In this document: one piece after another, positions 21,711-29,463 of the stretch
How the letters are laid out: every line of letters begins with the position of its first letter
How positions within the stretch are numbered: the first letter of the stretch is position 1
Assembly (NCBI GenBank): GCA_023053575.1
Contig: JAKZAP010000005.1
Span: forward strand, 9,176,001-9,240,000
From: Branchinecta lynchi
Lineage: Eukaryota > Arthropoda > Branchiopoda > Anostraca > Branchinectidae
Reading direction: 5' to 3'
DNA: 64,000 nt
Notes under the pieces: generated by a model
What the model was told of the DNA's origin: nothing
Databases searched by the model: none
What the model saw: only the letters and a program-made list of their open reading frames with translations
Translations under genes and position numbers: made by a program

Positions 21711-21880
21711 TACCTGTCACCCTTTGAACTTTACAGAATTACCGGTGAACAGTGCCAAGTGAAGCAAATAAATATGGAAGTGACGAGCATGGGCCTGAAT
21801 TGTCCATTTCAAACGCAATCCACTGCTTGGCACTATGCACCGGTAATTCTGTAAAGTTCAAAGGGTGACAGGTACATGGT
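21711..21880. repeat. Foldback at the truncated end of VP1
   Basis: About 52 bp at 21711-21762 (acctgtcaccctttgaactt, tacagaattaccggtg) are repeated inverted at about 21828-21877 with a spacer of about 65 bp. The right arm is VP1 coding sequence (minus strand) and the left arm is its inverted copy. Such a copy-back junction is typical of aberrant hairpin-primed replication and explains why the capsid frame stops here. Confidence 0.85.
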
Positions 21881-22519
21881 GGCTTGTTCATTCATCATGT
21901 TGCATAGCCAGGAAGTGTTATACTTCTGGTTTAGAATGGTAACTTCCGCTGGGTTATAGTTGTATAGTCGGAATAGAAAAGATTTTTCAAATCTTACATT
22001 TGCCTTTCCATATCCAATGAATCTAGCAGGCTGCATAATTCCTGATCCTCCGCCACCGCCGATGGACGCACTTCCTGAACCACTTGCATCGGAGTCAGAA
22101 ACAGTTCCCATAATTTCATCTGCCATCTCGACAATTGCATTAAGCGTCGGATTCTGCCGAAAAGATGGTCTCTCCAACACTGTGTCAGCTGGTCTTTTTT
22201 GGGCCATCCTCGGATACTGAACTCCAATGTACTTTTCAAGAGTTGATTTAACTTGTATCCCAGATCGTCCAGCAAATTTCGCCAAGCTTTGTAGAAAGCC
22301 GTTAGGTTCGAATCCTTCGGCCTTTTCGATAAAATCAGCGTCTGCTGTTCTAACTTCTCCACTCGATTCTGCTTTGTTGTAAGCAGCGTCGTGACGTAAT
22401 GCGATCTCGTCGAGCTCATTCACTGGGGGTTCACCGTCTAACGGATTACCTGGACCAAGGTAATTGTAGCCAGGAAATAAAAGTCCTGGACGTCTGCCTT
22501 TCTTTAAAGACTTTGGCAT
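21833..22519 (-). pseudogene. Endogenous parvovirus VP1 N-terminal region with phospholipase A2 domain, truncated
   Basis: The 228-codon frame begins with ATG at 22519 just downstream of a TATA box. Residues 16-28 contain the calcium-binding-loop signature (PGYNYLGPGNPLD). Residues 36-47 hold the catalytic block with His43-Asp44 (LRHDAAY). This is the parvoviral VP1-unique PLA2, which in living viruses aids endosomal escape. A Gly/Ser-rich linker follows at about 146-165, then the start of the capsid shell region. Full-length densovirus structural proteins are several hundred residues longer. Here the frame stops at the inverted duplication 21711-21880. It appears to be a viral relic or a defective genome, not a working gene, although the PLA2 part itself is intact. 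Confidence 0.92.
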
Positions 22520-22543
22520 ATTGACGACTAATATGCAAGGCAG

Positions 22544-22556
22544 GGCTATTTATATT
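22544..22556 (-). promoter_or_regulatory. Viral TATA-box promoter for VP1
   Basis: On the minus strand aaatataaatag lies about 30 bp before the start codon at 22519, with a possible initiator (tattagtcgtc) between them. This is a normal spacing for a densovirus capsid promoter placed just inside the terminal repeat. Confidence 0.7.
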
Positions 22557-22655
22557 TTTAAAGGACATCACATAGACCGTGGAGCGGCCAGCGGAGCGGC
22601 GCATGTCGCGTTTACACTTAAGTACTGGGCTAGCAATTTTTTTAAGCCCGCTCGC

Positions 22656-23071
22656 GGCCAAAATATTGTGAATTTTGTTTTTAGTCGGGGAAGCCCCTAA
22701 AACCTGAGGGGGGATGTGGGGTAGGGGCCCCGCGTGCCCTCCTCCCCTTTCTCTTATCTTCCCCCCCCCCGAACTCCGGAATGATATCTCACATTAGCGA
22801 TTATACTCTATACTTGTTAGCTGTGGCTGCAGCTGCTGCTGCACCTGTACTTATAAGGCTGCAAATTAAGGGGCTGTCCGAATACGGACTTTGCGTGAGA
22901 CGCAAACCCCTACAGCGCCTTATAAGTACAGGTGCAGCAGCAGCTGCAGCCACAGCTAACAAGTATAGAGTATAATCGCTAATGTGAGATATCATTCCGG
23001 AGTTCGGGGGGGGGGACCCTCAGGGGGGGGGGGGAAGATAAGAGAAAAGGGAGGAGGGCACGCGGGGCCCC
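22656..23071. repeat. Parvovirus-type terminal repeat, right copy
   Basis: It has the same hairpin as 21264-21707 in inverted placement. The inner piece ggccaaaatattgtgaattt and the arms are shared. The core (22858-22919) is the exact reverse-complement arrangement of the left core apart from a few loop bases (tgtccgaatacggac versus tgtccgtcttcggac), so the two copies represent flip and flop. The outer end is about 20-25 bp short: after ggggcccc the inverse partner of the outer arm is missing and NS-like sequence begins. G/C homopolymers differ slightly between arms. Confidence 0.92.
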
Positions 23072-23175
23072 GTCTACATCCAAAAGGACTTGCATCGTTT
23101 CTATTTGATTCAACCCAGGAAGAGAATTTTAGTGAAGATCTAGTCCGTTTTTGTCGTTACGATCCTTCTGAATAA
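23071..23175 (+). pseudogene. Probable 3' end of a parvovirus non-structural gene
   Basis: A short plus-strand frame abuts the truncated terminal repeat and ends LVRFCRYDPSE-stop at 23175. The stop codon overlaps AATAAA (23171-23176). It faces a minus-strand capsid tail ending 23267, exactly as NS and VP genes converge in ambisense densoviruses. The segment is too short to identify by sequence; position is the main argument. The rest of NS, with its replicase and helicase domains, is absent. Confidence 0.5.
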
Positions 23176-23193
23176 ATACTTTATTTGTTTATT
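23171..23193. promoter_or_regulatory. Convergent polyadenylation signals
   Basis: AATAAA occurs at 23171-23176 on the plus strand. On the minus strand it occurs at 23180-23185 and 23188-23193. Back-to-back signals separating two converging genes are a hallmark of compact ambisense viral genomes. Confidence 0.7.
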
Positions 23194-23266
23194 GCATAGT
23201 TACAATATTTCTACCGTAAAAACTACACTGGTTAAGAGCAACGTTTCTTCTCGCATTAAAATCACT

Positions 23267-23445
23267 TTAAGTTCTACTGTAAAAGTACCCGTTGGACGAT
23301 GAAACTTGATCTGCAAAGTCAACTTCGACGTTCATGCTAGTATGTACACGTACTAACAGTTGTATAGGCATCAGATCACTTCCTGTTGTAGTTGGCATAG
23401 GCATCACTCCAATGCAAAGTGGCGGTATCGTCGCTCCATTTGAAA
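23267..23445 (-). pseudogene. Probable C-terminal end of a parvovirus capsid protein
   Basis: On the minus strand a frame of about 59 codons contains PPLCIGVMPMP and a hydrophobic strand (LLVRVHTSMNVEVDF), then stops at 23267-23269. Composition and position before the minus-strand AATAAA suit a densovirus capsid C-terminus. Similarity upstream ends at about 23445 near the tRNA-like insertion. It is on the same strand as the VP1 start at 21833-22519 but in the wrong order, so the two are not one continuous gene. Confidence 0.55.
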
Positions 23446-23451
23446 GTAAGT

Positions 23452-23457
23452 AAAAAA
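23452..23457 (-). terminator. Pol III T6 terminator
   Basis: Six consecutive T on the minus strand lie 6 bases after the 3' end of the tRNA-like gene. Confidence 0.6.
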
Positions 23458-23463
23458 TTTCTT

Positions 23464-23545
23464 AGTTCTGGCAGGAATCGAACCTACGCTCCCCATGGGG
23501 GAACCACTGTTTAGCATGGCGCCTTAACCACTCGGCCACAGAACT
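23464..23545 (-). tRNA. Class II tRNA-like gene (Ser/Leu type), possibly a pseudogene
   Basis: On the minus strand a perfect 7-bp acceptor stem (agttctg / cagaact) encloses a D-arm with tggccgagtggttaaggc (A box), a long variable arm (cccccatgggg) and a T-arm gtaggttcgattcctgc (B box). These are the features of serine and leucine tRNAs. The anticodon arm (ccatgctaaacagtgg) does not form a normal 5-bp stem with a 7-base loop, so one or two bases seem lost and the anticodon is not assignable. A T6 run (23452-23457 in this orientation) lies just downstream as a Pol III terminator. Confidence 0.75.
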
Positions 23546-23564
23546 TACCTTTTGTTTTTTACAG

Positions 23565-24404
23565 ATGTCTGCCATCTCATGCATGGAGTTGGTTCAACGG
23601 TTGGTGAAGCTGAGCCTGAGCCTTGCACTATCGAAACCGCTGGAGTATACCACGACCTACTTGCCCCTCTTTTGGCATCAACTAATGACGGAGATTCTCG
23701 ACACTTTGGAAACACCGATAACCGAACTGATGAACGGCCCCAACTGGTTGTTCCACGTTAAGGAGACCATCAGATCGATAACCCAAGTGACCCAGACAGC
23801 GATCTCATACCCTGTGCGTCAGCCCTTCACGCAGTACTTGGCTACCCTAGCTACTCCCGATGGCTCTACCATCATATCCGTCAAGTCGGAGGAGCTGAAG
23901 AGATTGACAGAATTGTTCGAGAGCGACTGGAAACTGCGAGGTATGCCAGCGACACTGATGGACTTCTCCTTGTCAGCGGCTGCACCGGAAGAAGTCCTTC
24001 CTGCGATCCTGAGCGCCTCCACGTCCACATCCTCCACGACTGCAAACTCCGATGTCAGTGTTCATTTACTAGACAATCTCTTCGGCTCGCAAGAGTCGAC
24101 CGACAGGAAAACGGAGAAAGATCCCTTCGTTTACTACAATATGTTTGTGGCTCCGTCGGCAAACAGTGGCACTATATCGGAGTGGGTCGGCGACGACAGC
24201 AGACACGAGCTGTGCGTCGACCTGACTATCAAAACACGGGCATCAAGTTCATCCGGCGCCCGTCGTTTGATGAACATGCAGGTACCGGTGGACAAAGGGA
24301 CTGTGACGGCGATCCAGGAAGCTCTCAAGGGACCGATTTCGAAGCTGAAGCGACTAGGATCCATGAAGAACTGGACACCAAAGAAGGGGCCGTGGAAGAA
24401 GTAA
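23565..24404 (+). CDS. Unidentified 279-codon ORF, possibly viral
   Basis: This is the longest open frame in the window. It starts with ATG immediately after a strong acceptor-like run (ccttttgttttttacag), is clearly richer in G+C than its surroundings, and has no internal break. The N-terminal half is Leu/Thr-rich with amphipathic segments. A Ser/Thr-rich stretch (about residues 150-170, ASTSTSSTTANS) is followed by an acidic/polar region, and the end is very basic (KRLGSMKNWTPKKGPWKK). I recognise no domain. It overlaps the next ORF by about 220 bases in another frame, a layout common in viruses. It adjoins the parvovirus relic but is not a recognisable NS1: no Walker motif was seen. Confidence 0.5.
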   Translation: MSAISCMELVQRLVKLSLSLALSKPLEYTTTYLPLFWHQLMTEILDTLETPITELMNGPNWLFHVKETIRSITQVTQTAISYPVRQPFTQYLATLATPDGSTIISVKSEELKRLTELFESDWKLRGMPATLMDFSLSAAAPEEVLPAILSASTSTSSTTANSDVSVHLLDNLFGSQESTDRKTEKDPFVYYNMFVAPSANSGTISEWVGDDSRHELCVDLTIKTRASSSSGARRLMNMQVPVDKGTVTAIQEALKGPISKLKRLGSMKNWTPKKGPWKK

Positions 24405-24799
24405 TGCCAATGTTTCCAGGCATTGTTCAGCTAATATTGTCTGCCTGCCGTCAAACAATAGGACTTTCAATGGCTACTCTACCTTCCTCTGCACAATTTA
24501 ACGTACCGTACACCATTAAGAAAAAAAATAAAGCAACTAAAACCATGGATGGCGCCGCATTCTGGTTTTCACTGGGGACCAGCCTTCAAAAGTTCCACTG
24601 GGAGAAGGCCCAAGTTCAGCTGGCGTTTGAGCATTCTCAAAGTACCTGGGACCTGAGGATAAAACATATCTTGGAGCCTGGAACTTCCATCATGATGCCT
24701 GGCAACGTACCTGATTATTACTCGTCACCACATCAGTCTTATGGCATTGCTGCTCGCTGGTTTTACGACGCATGCACGCGCAGAGCTAGACTAGTGTGA
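24182..24799 (+). CDS. Unidentified 205-codon ORF overlapping the preceding one
   Basis: The frame is shifted relative to 23565-24404 and overlaps its last 220 bases. The first 80 residues are charged; the non-overlapping part (from about MPMFPG) contains a hydrophobic start (IVQLILSACRQTIGL) and aromatic-rich segments (AAFWFSLGTSLQKFHWEKAQ, IAARWFYDACTRRARLV). The true start may be the in-frame ATG near 24404, just after the first ORF ends, which would make two consecutive genes. No family recognised. The sequence downstream is repeat-derived. Confidence 0.4.
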   Translation: MGRRRQQTRAVRRPDYQNTGIKFIRRPSFDEHAGTGGQRDCDGDPGSSQGTDFEAEATRIHEELDTKEGAVEEVMPMFPGIVQLILSACRQTIGLSMATLPSSAQFNVPYTIKKKNKATKTMDGAAFWFSLGTSLQKFHWEKAQVQLAFEHSQSTWDLRIKHILEPGTSIMMPGNVPDYYSSPHQSYGIAARWFYDACTRRARLV

Positions 24800-24829
24800 A
24801 GAAAGGGGTAGGGGTTTGACAAAAACTAG

Positions 24830-25201
24830 AAAAAGTGTTTCAAGAGATTTCGGGTGTCCCCCTCCAGCCCTCCCCCCCCCAAGTTATCGGATAATTTGAC
24901 AATGAACATCCAAGACACTTGTTCTTGATACCTGTCAAGTTTAATGCAAGCCCGATTATCCGTTCCAGAGTTATGAATGTTACTAATTTCCGGATTCCAG
25001 ATCTTGCCACTCCCCCATTGATGGTAGGATCGCGGAAGTGATTATTTCCAAGTTAATCCGGTTGGGTCCCTGATATGCGTGCCAAGTCTTATCGTCCTAG
25101 GTCATGTGGAAGTGCCCAAACTAGCAAAATGCGGACAGACCGACCGACAGACAGGCATTACGATCGCTATTTGGCACTTGAGTAAGCTCAAGTGCCAAAT
25201 A
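24830..25201 (+). mobile_element. Right-end fragment of the hairpin-ended tandem-repeat family (full copy at 52192-54738)
   Basis: Blocks gggtccctgatatgcgtgcc, ggaagtgcccaaactagcaa, gacagaccgaccgacagaca and the terminal hairpin ttggcacttgag-taag-ctcaagtgccaa match the right end at 54560-54738. The left boundary is not visible; the upstream part is a degenerate repeat unit. Confidence 0.8.
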
Positions 25202-25544
25202 AACGAAACGAAACCAAAGCGGCCTAAATAAGCTTAAGTTGACACATTGCAAGTGCAGGTCCCCACCTCCTATTGAATCCGCGTCACGATGTTGTGCTCG
25301 CCTCGTGACGGGATGAAACTCGTTGGCTCCTTTCGCCTAAGAGAAATCATTAACTTGTGTCATCATTCAAATGAGACAAACTATACAGAAATGTTTGATG
25401 AAACTTTTTTACTATCTGTCGGAAGCAAGTCATTCATTCTTGCAACGACAAATGTATTCAGAAAATAAAGCTCGGCCAAAGCCTAAAATACAGCTCAAAT
25501 ACTCTATATGACTAAGCCCGAAACACTAAGCCTATAAAATAGTA

Positions 25545-25690
25545 CGAAAAAGTTGCATCCAGTACTAACGATGCTACTACATGCTTCTACTTCGAGGCTA
25601 CCGTGTTACTGCATACTACTACATACTACTATTAGCAAGACTGGATGCTACTATGGCAAGACAGGTTGCTATACTGGATACTACTACATA
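25545..25690 (+). repeat. Dispersed TACTACT-rich repeat, copy 2
   Basis: Matches 9640-9726 over the first 85 bp, then runs into irregular tactac/tgctac repeats. Confidence 0.7.
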
Positions 25691-25871
25691 AGATTGGACC
25701 AGTCTGAGGCACATTGAATGATAGCATTCTTTGCTATTTCATAGTATTACAGGCGAAGTTTTCGTACTACTACCATACTACTGCGCAGACTACAAATTTT
25801 TCATCGGGTTTCTAAGTCTCTTTTCATTTTTATCAGTTCTTGCTGGAAATTATTTGGTACGTAGGACAAAA

Positions 25872-26006
25872 ATGTTTCATGACTGGTATGACTTCATATC
25901 ACCCTCTCTGGAGGCTGATATGACTAGATATCATCCTCTCTGGAAGCTGATATGACTTCATATCATCCTCTCTGGAGGCTGATATGACTTTACATCATCC
26001 TCTCAT
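25872..26006 (+). repeat. 32-bp tandem repeat, about four copies
   Basis: ctctctgg is spaced exactly 32 bp at 25904, 25936 and 25968. The unit reads about gaggctgatatgacttcata then tcatcct. The last copy is degenerate. The 74-codon ORF across it is repeat-derived. Confidence 0.9.
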
Positions 26007-26228
26007 ATCTGCCGCTAACTTTCTGTGTGAAGATTATCGTAATATAACTAACCGTGAATAATAGGAAGATATGCATTACATACCTGTTCGAGAAAGGTTA
26101 TATTAACAGAACAAGGAAAAATGCACGTAAAACAAATATTAGGTGCCCCAGAAGATAAGTTTGTAAGGAAAAATATACATTTCAGCCCGAGAACTTGACT
26201 AGTATATTGAAACAATCCGATCCGATGG

Positions 26229-26277
26229 AAGCTCTGCAAATCCATGGTCAGGCCAAGGGTTGAGTTCGGTATGGTTG
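26229..26277 (+). pseudogene. Non-LTR retrotransposon RT fragment, upstream piece
   Basis: The frame reads LCKSMVRPRVEFGMV, matching the L-x-x-S-x-V-R-P-x-L-E-Y-G motif at the end of the reverse-transcriptase domain in CR1/RTE-type LINEs. It is interrupted by the hAT element at 26278 and resumes at 27403. Confidence 0.7.
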
Positions 26278-26371
26278 CAGGGTTGCCACTTGACTCAAAT
26301 AAAATGCACTATCCAAGTACCAAAAAGGTACTACCAGGGGAGAAAATGTACTACCTAAAAAATTTTTTTTT

Positions 26372-26396
26372 GCGTGTTGCGCTTCGCGCAACACGC
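26372..26396. repeat. Perfect hairpin, 11-bp stem
   Basis: gcgtgttgcgc-ttc-gcgcaacacgc after a T8 run. It is sub-terminal in the hAT element. Confidence 0.8.
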
Positions 26397-26624
26397 GCGT
26401 TGTCTTACCCTGCCGCTACTGTAGATGCCTTTAGCACGACCCTATAAATATGGCCTGAATCGAACCTGCGTCAAAACTAGGGTTTTCCTACTTGAACAAA
26501 TTCCGGTTAGGTAAAATCTATAGAAATATTATATCATTTCTTACAACATAAAACGAAATCATCCTCTTTTCTCCTCTTCTTGTCTGTTCTTGCAGATTGG
26601 CCTATTGCAATTAGGAGAGAAGGG

Positions 26625-26935
26625 CAGGGGCGTCACGACTGGGGGGACGCCCCCCCCCCCAGTGTTGCCGGCCAGTCGATAAAAAGTAACCGAGTCTGCG
26701 CGAAGCGCCGCGATTTTTCGTCAAAACAGTTGATTTTTTTCATGAAAACAGTCGGTTATTCTGAAGATCAGTCTATTTTTCGTCAAAACAGTCTGTTTTT
26801 CCAAAAATCGGTTGAATTTTTTCAAAACCATATTTTTTCTTTTTCTTGAAAACAGCCGGTAAAAGTAGGTAAGTCGGTAAACGCCTCGTCCCCCTTCCCA
26901 AAAAAAAAACAACATTTTGGTTAGTAACGCCTCTG
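26625..26935. mobile_element. Nested hAT-like MITE, 311 bp (sibling at 11474-11676)
   Basis: Termini caggggcgtcacgac and gttagtaacgcctctg are inverted with mismatches. Flanks gagaaggg and ggcaaggg match at 6 of 8. The interior shares ggccagtcgataaaaagt, gcgcgaagcgccgcgatttt and tcggtaaac with 11474-11676. A C10 run lies near the left end. Confidence 0.75.
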
Positions 26936-27052
26936 GGCAAGGGATCAAACATGTATTTAATAATGTGCACAAATGCGTAATGTAGTATTTCATGACAGTT
27001 CTAAGACCCGAAGATGCGGTTTCGAGAAAAGCGCTAACAGTTCCAAGAACTT

Positions 27053-27140
27053 ATGACACCAGACCCTTGCCGATAAGGATCGAAATATAGCTATAATAAA
27101 ATTCAGCTGACGTATCCATTTTGCACTGTCAAATATTGAC
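27053..27140 (+). mobile_element. Penelope-like tail fragment
   Basis: cagacccttgccgataagga, tcgaaatatagct and ctgacgtatccattttgcac correspond to the conserved tail of the family, diverged. Confidence 0.5.
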
Positions 27141-27402
27141 TTAACTAGCTCACAAAGATTGGATTAAAGTAATCAGATCCAACGACCAAATGTTTCAGAT
27201 AAAATGAGTGAAATGCAACTAGCCCCACATAGATCTGTCCACTTAGACAGAAATTTGTAAAAAATAAATAAATAAGTAGTAGCTTTCTTAAAATGTACTA
27301 CGAAAGTACTACTTTTTTCAAATGTACTACCAACTCACTACTTTGAAAAAAATGTACTAAAAAGAGTACAATTGTACTACCGGTGGCAACCCTGTAGGGT
27401 TG

Positions 27403-27835
27403 TTGACAAAAGGATAAATTCCTCCTTGAACGTGTGCAGAAGCGAGCCTCAAAAATGATCCGAGGCTTGAAGGATCTTCCGTACAGTCAGCGGCTGCATA
27501 GGTTGAATCTCCCAACTCTAACATACAGAAGAAAAAGAGCAGACGTCATCCAGGCCTATAAGATCCTCCAGACTGCCAGTCTCCCAAAGTCTTGACACCA
27601 AACCCAGCCATCACAACACGTGGACACAGCAGAAGAGTAAAAAAAAAGCCACGCCCCGACAAGAATCAGACATCAATTTTTCTCTACCAGAACAGTACCT
27701 CTTTGGAATTCCCTCTCCGAAAAAACAGTAAACCGTGAAACAGTTGAATCTTTCAAAAAATCCGTTGATGAGGAGTGGGAAGCCGCAGAGTGGAAGCTGA
27801 ATTGGGATGCCGTTGATGCCAGTACCAACATGTGA
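27403..27835 (+). pseudogene. Non-LTR retrotransposon ORF2 C-terminus
   Basis: The frame reads LLERVQKRASKMIRGLKDLP and then SQRLHRLNLPTLTYRRKRAD before a stop near 27594. Further down, TVPLWNSLSEKTV and ETVESFKKSVDEEW appear in the frame that ends at 27835. These are the C-terminal blocks of CR1/RTE-like LINE polymerases (E-R-V-Q-x-R-A-x-K-M-I; L-W-N-S-L-P; F-K-x-x-L-D). At least one frame change separates them. It is the continuation of 26229-26277 across the hAT insertion. Confidence 0.85.
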
Positions 27836-27839
27836 TGTT

Positions 27840-28865
27840 TTCGCCACAAAATCAAACAAACCATCGTACAGACGAATTCATACAGTCAACTATGGAGCGA
27901 ATACTACAGGAGAAATCCTTGTTTTGCTCCAAGCTGCAATTTAAGGTTACTGATGGCGATCCACAAGAAAGGGTAGGTTCACGACAAGCAGAATATAAAG
28001 ATTTTGGAAGCTGTTTCCTGCTCAGATTTGAAAGATATTCGTAAATCTTTTTACAATATGTAAAGTATCTACTGAGGGTTCCACCTTGGACAAGTAATAG
28101 CGGATTGTCTTCAAAGTATGGAGTAGCAAGACCTCTTTCTGTTATTCGGGAAAGTCGAGAGCGCTTGCAGCGCAGCCTTAATGTAGCTCAGCAGATGCTT
28201 TACTCAGTGTAAATTCTGTCAGTGTATTTGGTTTTCTTTTTAAGTGTCTTGTGTTCTTTCCATTATTTCTGTTGACAGTAGCGTTCTTTACTTTCATTTC
28301 TTTCTTGTTCTTTTTCTTCTTCTTCATGTAATTACTCAGTCTTTTTTACGTTTGTTCATTATGATGGGCAATACATCGACTATAATTATTATTATTATCT
28401 TTTAATATTTCTAGGTTTTGAGAAGGAATTTAACGTTCTCTCGAAGTAGGTGAAAAGTCTGAGTTGAAGATTAATGTAGCTTTGGTGTGCCAGTAGCTCG
28501 AGAAATCCCACCAATTAAACTTTGGAAGCGGCCCTTCCACATTCTGCCATGCGCCTTTCGTTCCAGCCTAAGGCTAGCTGAGAAAACTTTAAAATACCTT
28601 AATACATGTCCAAACAGCTCGCTACTTTTACACTATTTTTCGCCGAAGCTTGACAAATTATTAAATTTTTTTTTGATGGTGCAAAACCAAAACGCAGAAG
28701 AATCTCTACTCTTTCGACGACTCAATCGAACAGCAAAAAACGCAACAGTGTCCAGAATGAAATCACAGCACCAGCTTTCACTCCAACCAATTTTCAGAGA
28801 AGAAGTTAATAAAGTCAGATATTTAAGGAAGAATCTTTAATTGTTTTTCCACAAGTTAATTTTCC
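27840..28865. other. Gene-free stretch with possible LINE 3' remnants
   Basis: Polypyrimidine-rich segments (28250-28330) and a short (att)n tract at about 28387-28398 after a ttcattatgatgggcaatac block resemble LINE 3' ends seen elsewhere in the window. ORF 28487-28840 has no recognised domain. Confidence 0.4.
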
Positions 28866-28869
28866 AGCT

Positions 28870-29005
28870 TGAGCGGCTTGAGCCTGAAGAGAACCCTTGC
28901 CAAGAAGGGCCGAAATAAAGCGCTAATAAAATGTAGATGACTTATCCGTTTTGCACCATCAAATATGATTTGCAGTCAGCTTGGGCTGAAGGACTATCTG
29001 TTATT
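28870..29005 (+). mobile_element. Penelope-like tail fragment
   Basis: agcctgaagagaacccttgc, caagaagggccgaaat, gacttatccgttttgcacca and cagtcagcttgggctgaagg are the conserved tail blocks. This version has a caccatcaaat spacer, also seen at about 43060. Confidence 0.6.
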
Positions 29006-29463
29006 TTTGTTGTGTTTTAACTATTTCATTTCAAATACTTCGCTTTTCTAAATGGTGGGTCACAAATAATTTACTTGGCGACTTTAAACATGGAGTTGGT
29101 AAGAAACGTATATACTCTAGATATATTAAAAATGTTTTGCTGTCTGAAAAACCTCAGTTCTATCGATGACCAAATTGGACTAGGATGAAAACTTAAGTAC
29201 CGCATTCGAAAAGAGATTCAATTATCATCTACCCCTCACTTCTGTTGCCCTATATCGCGCATATTGGCGATGAAATAAATATCCTCGACATAACTAAATA
29301 CTCCTTCCATCTAAAGCTGACTGGGAATCATATATAACAATTACTCAGGACCAGAAATCAGCTACGATATCCTAAACCGATATTTCGGCTCTTCTTGGCA
29401 AGGGTACGTTTCTTCCAACAACAGCTTGCTTGAGGAATATACTGCACAGTTTCTGTCAGCCTA

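Larger units (their letters stand above)
26278..27394. mobile_element. Non-autonomous hAT-type element inserted in a LINE, with nested passengers
   Basis: Termini cagggttgccac and gtggcaaccctg are inverted. Flanking 8-mers tatggttg (26270-26277) and tagggttg (27395-27402) match at 7 of 8 positions. Interior copies of ggtactacc / tgtactacc-type motifs lie near both ends. It contains a smaller hAT-like MITE (26625-26935), a perfect 11-bp hairpin (26372-26396) and a Penelope-tail fragment (27053-27140). No transposase. Confidence 0.85.

Noticed and set aside
21362..22995. ORFs MISHISDYTLYLL... on both strands of the hairpins
   Set aside because: Identical frames on opposite strands are expected from a palindrome; they are ITR sequence.
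23177..23445. Plus-strand frame ending GGIVAPFE before a gtaagt donor
   Set aside because: It is antisense to the capsid-like tail; splicing to 23565 would enter a different frame from the 279-codon ORF.
26455..26475. Another B-box-like gaatcgaacctgcg
   Set aside because: No A box or acceptor stem in proper position.
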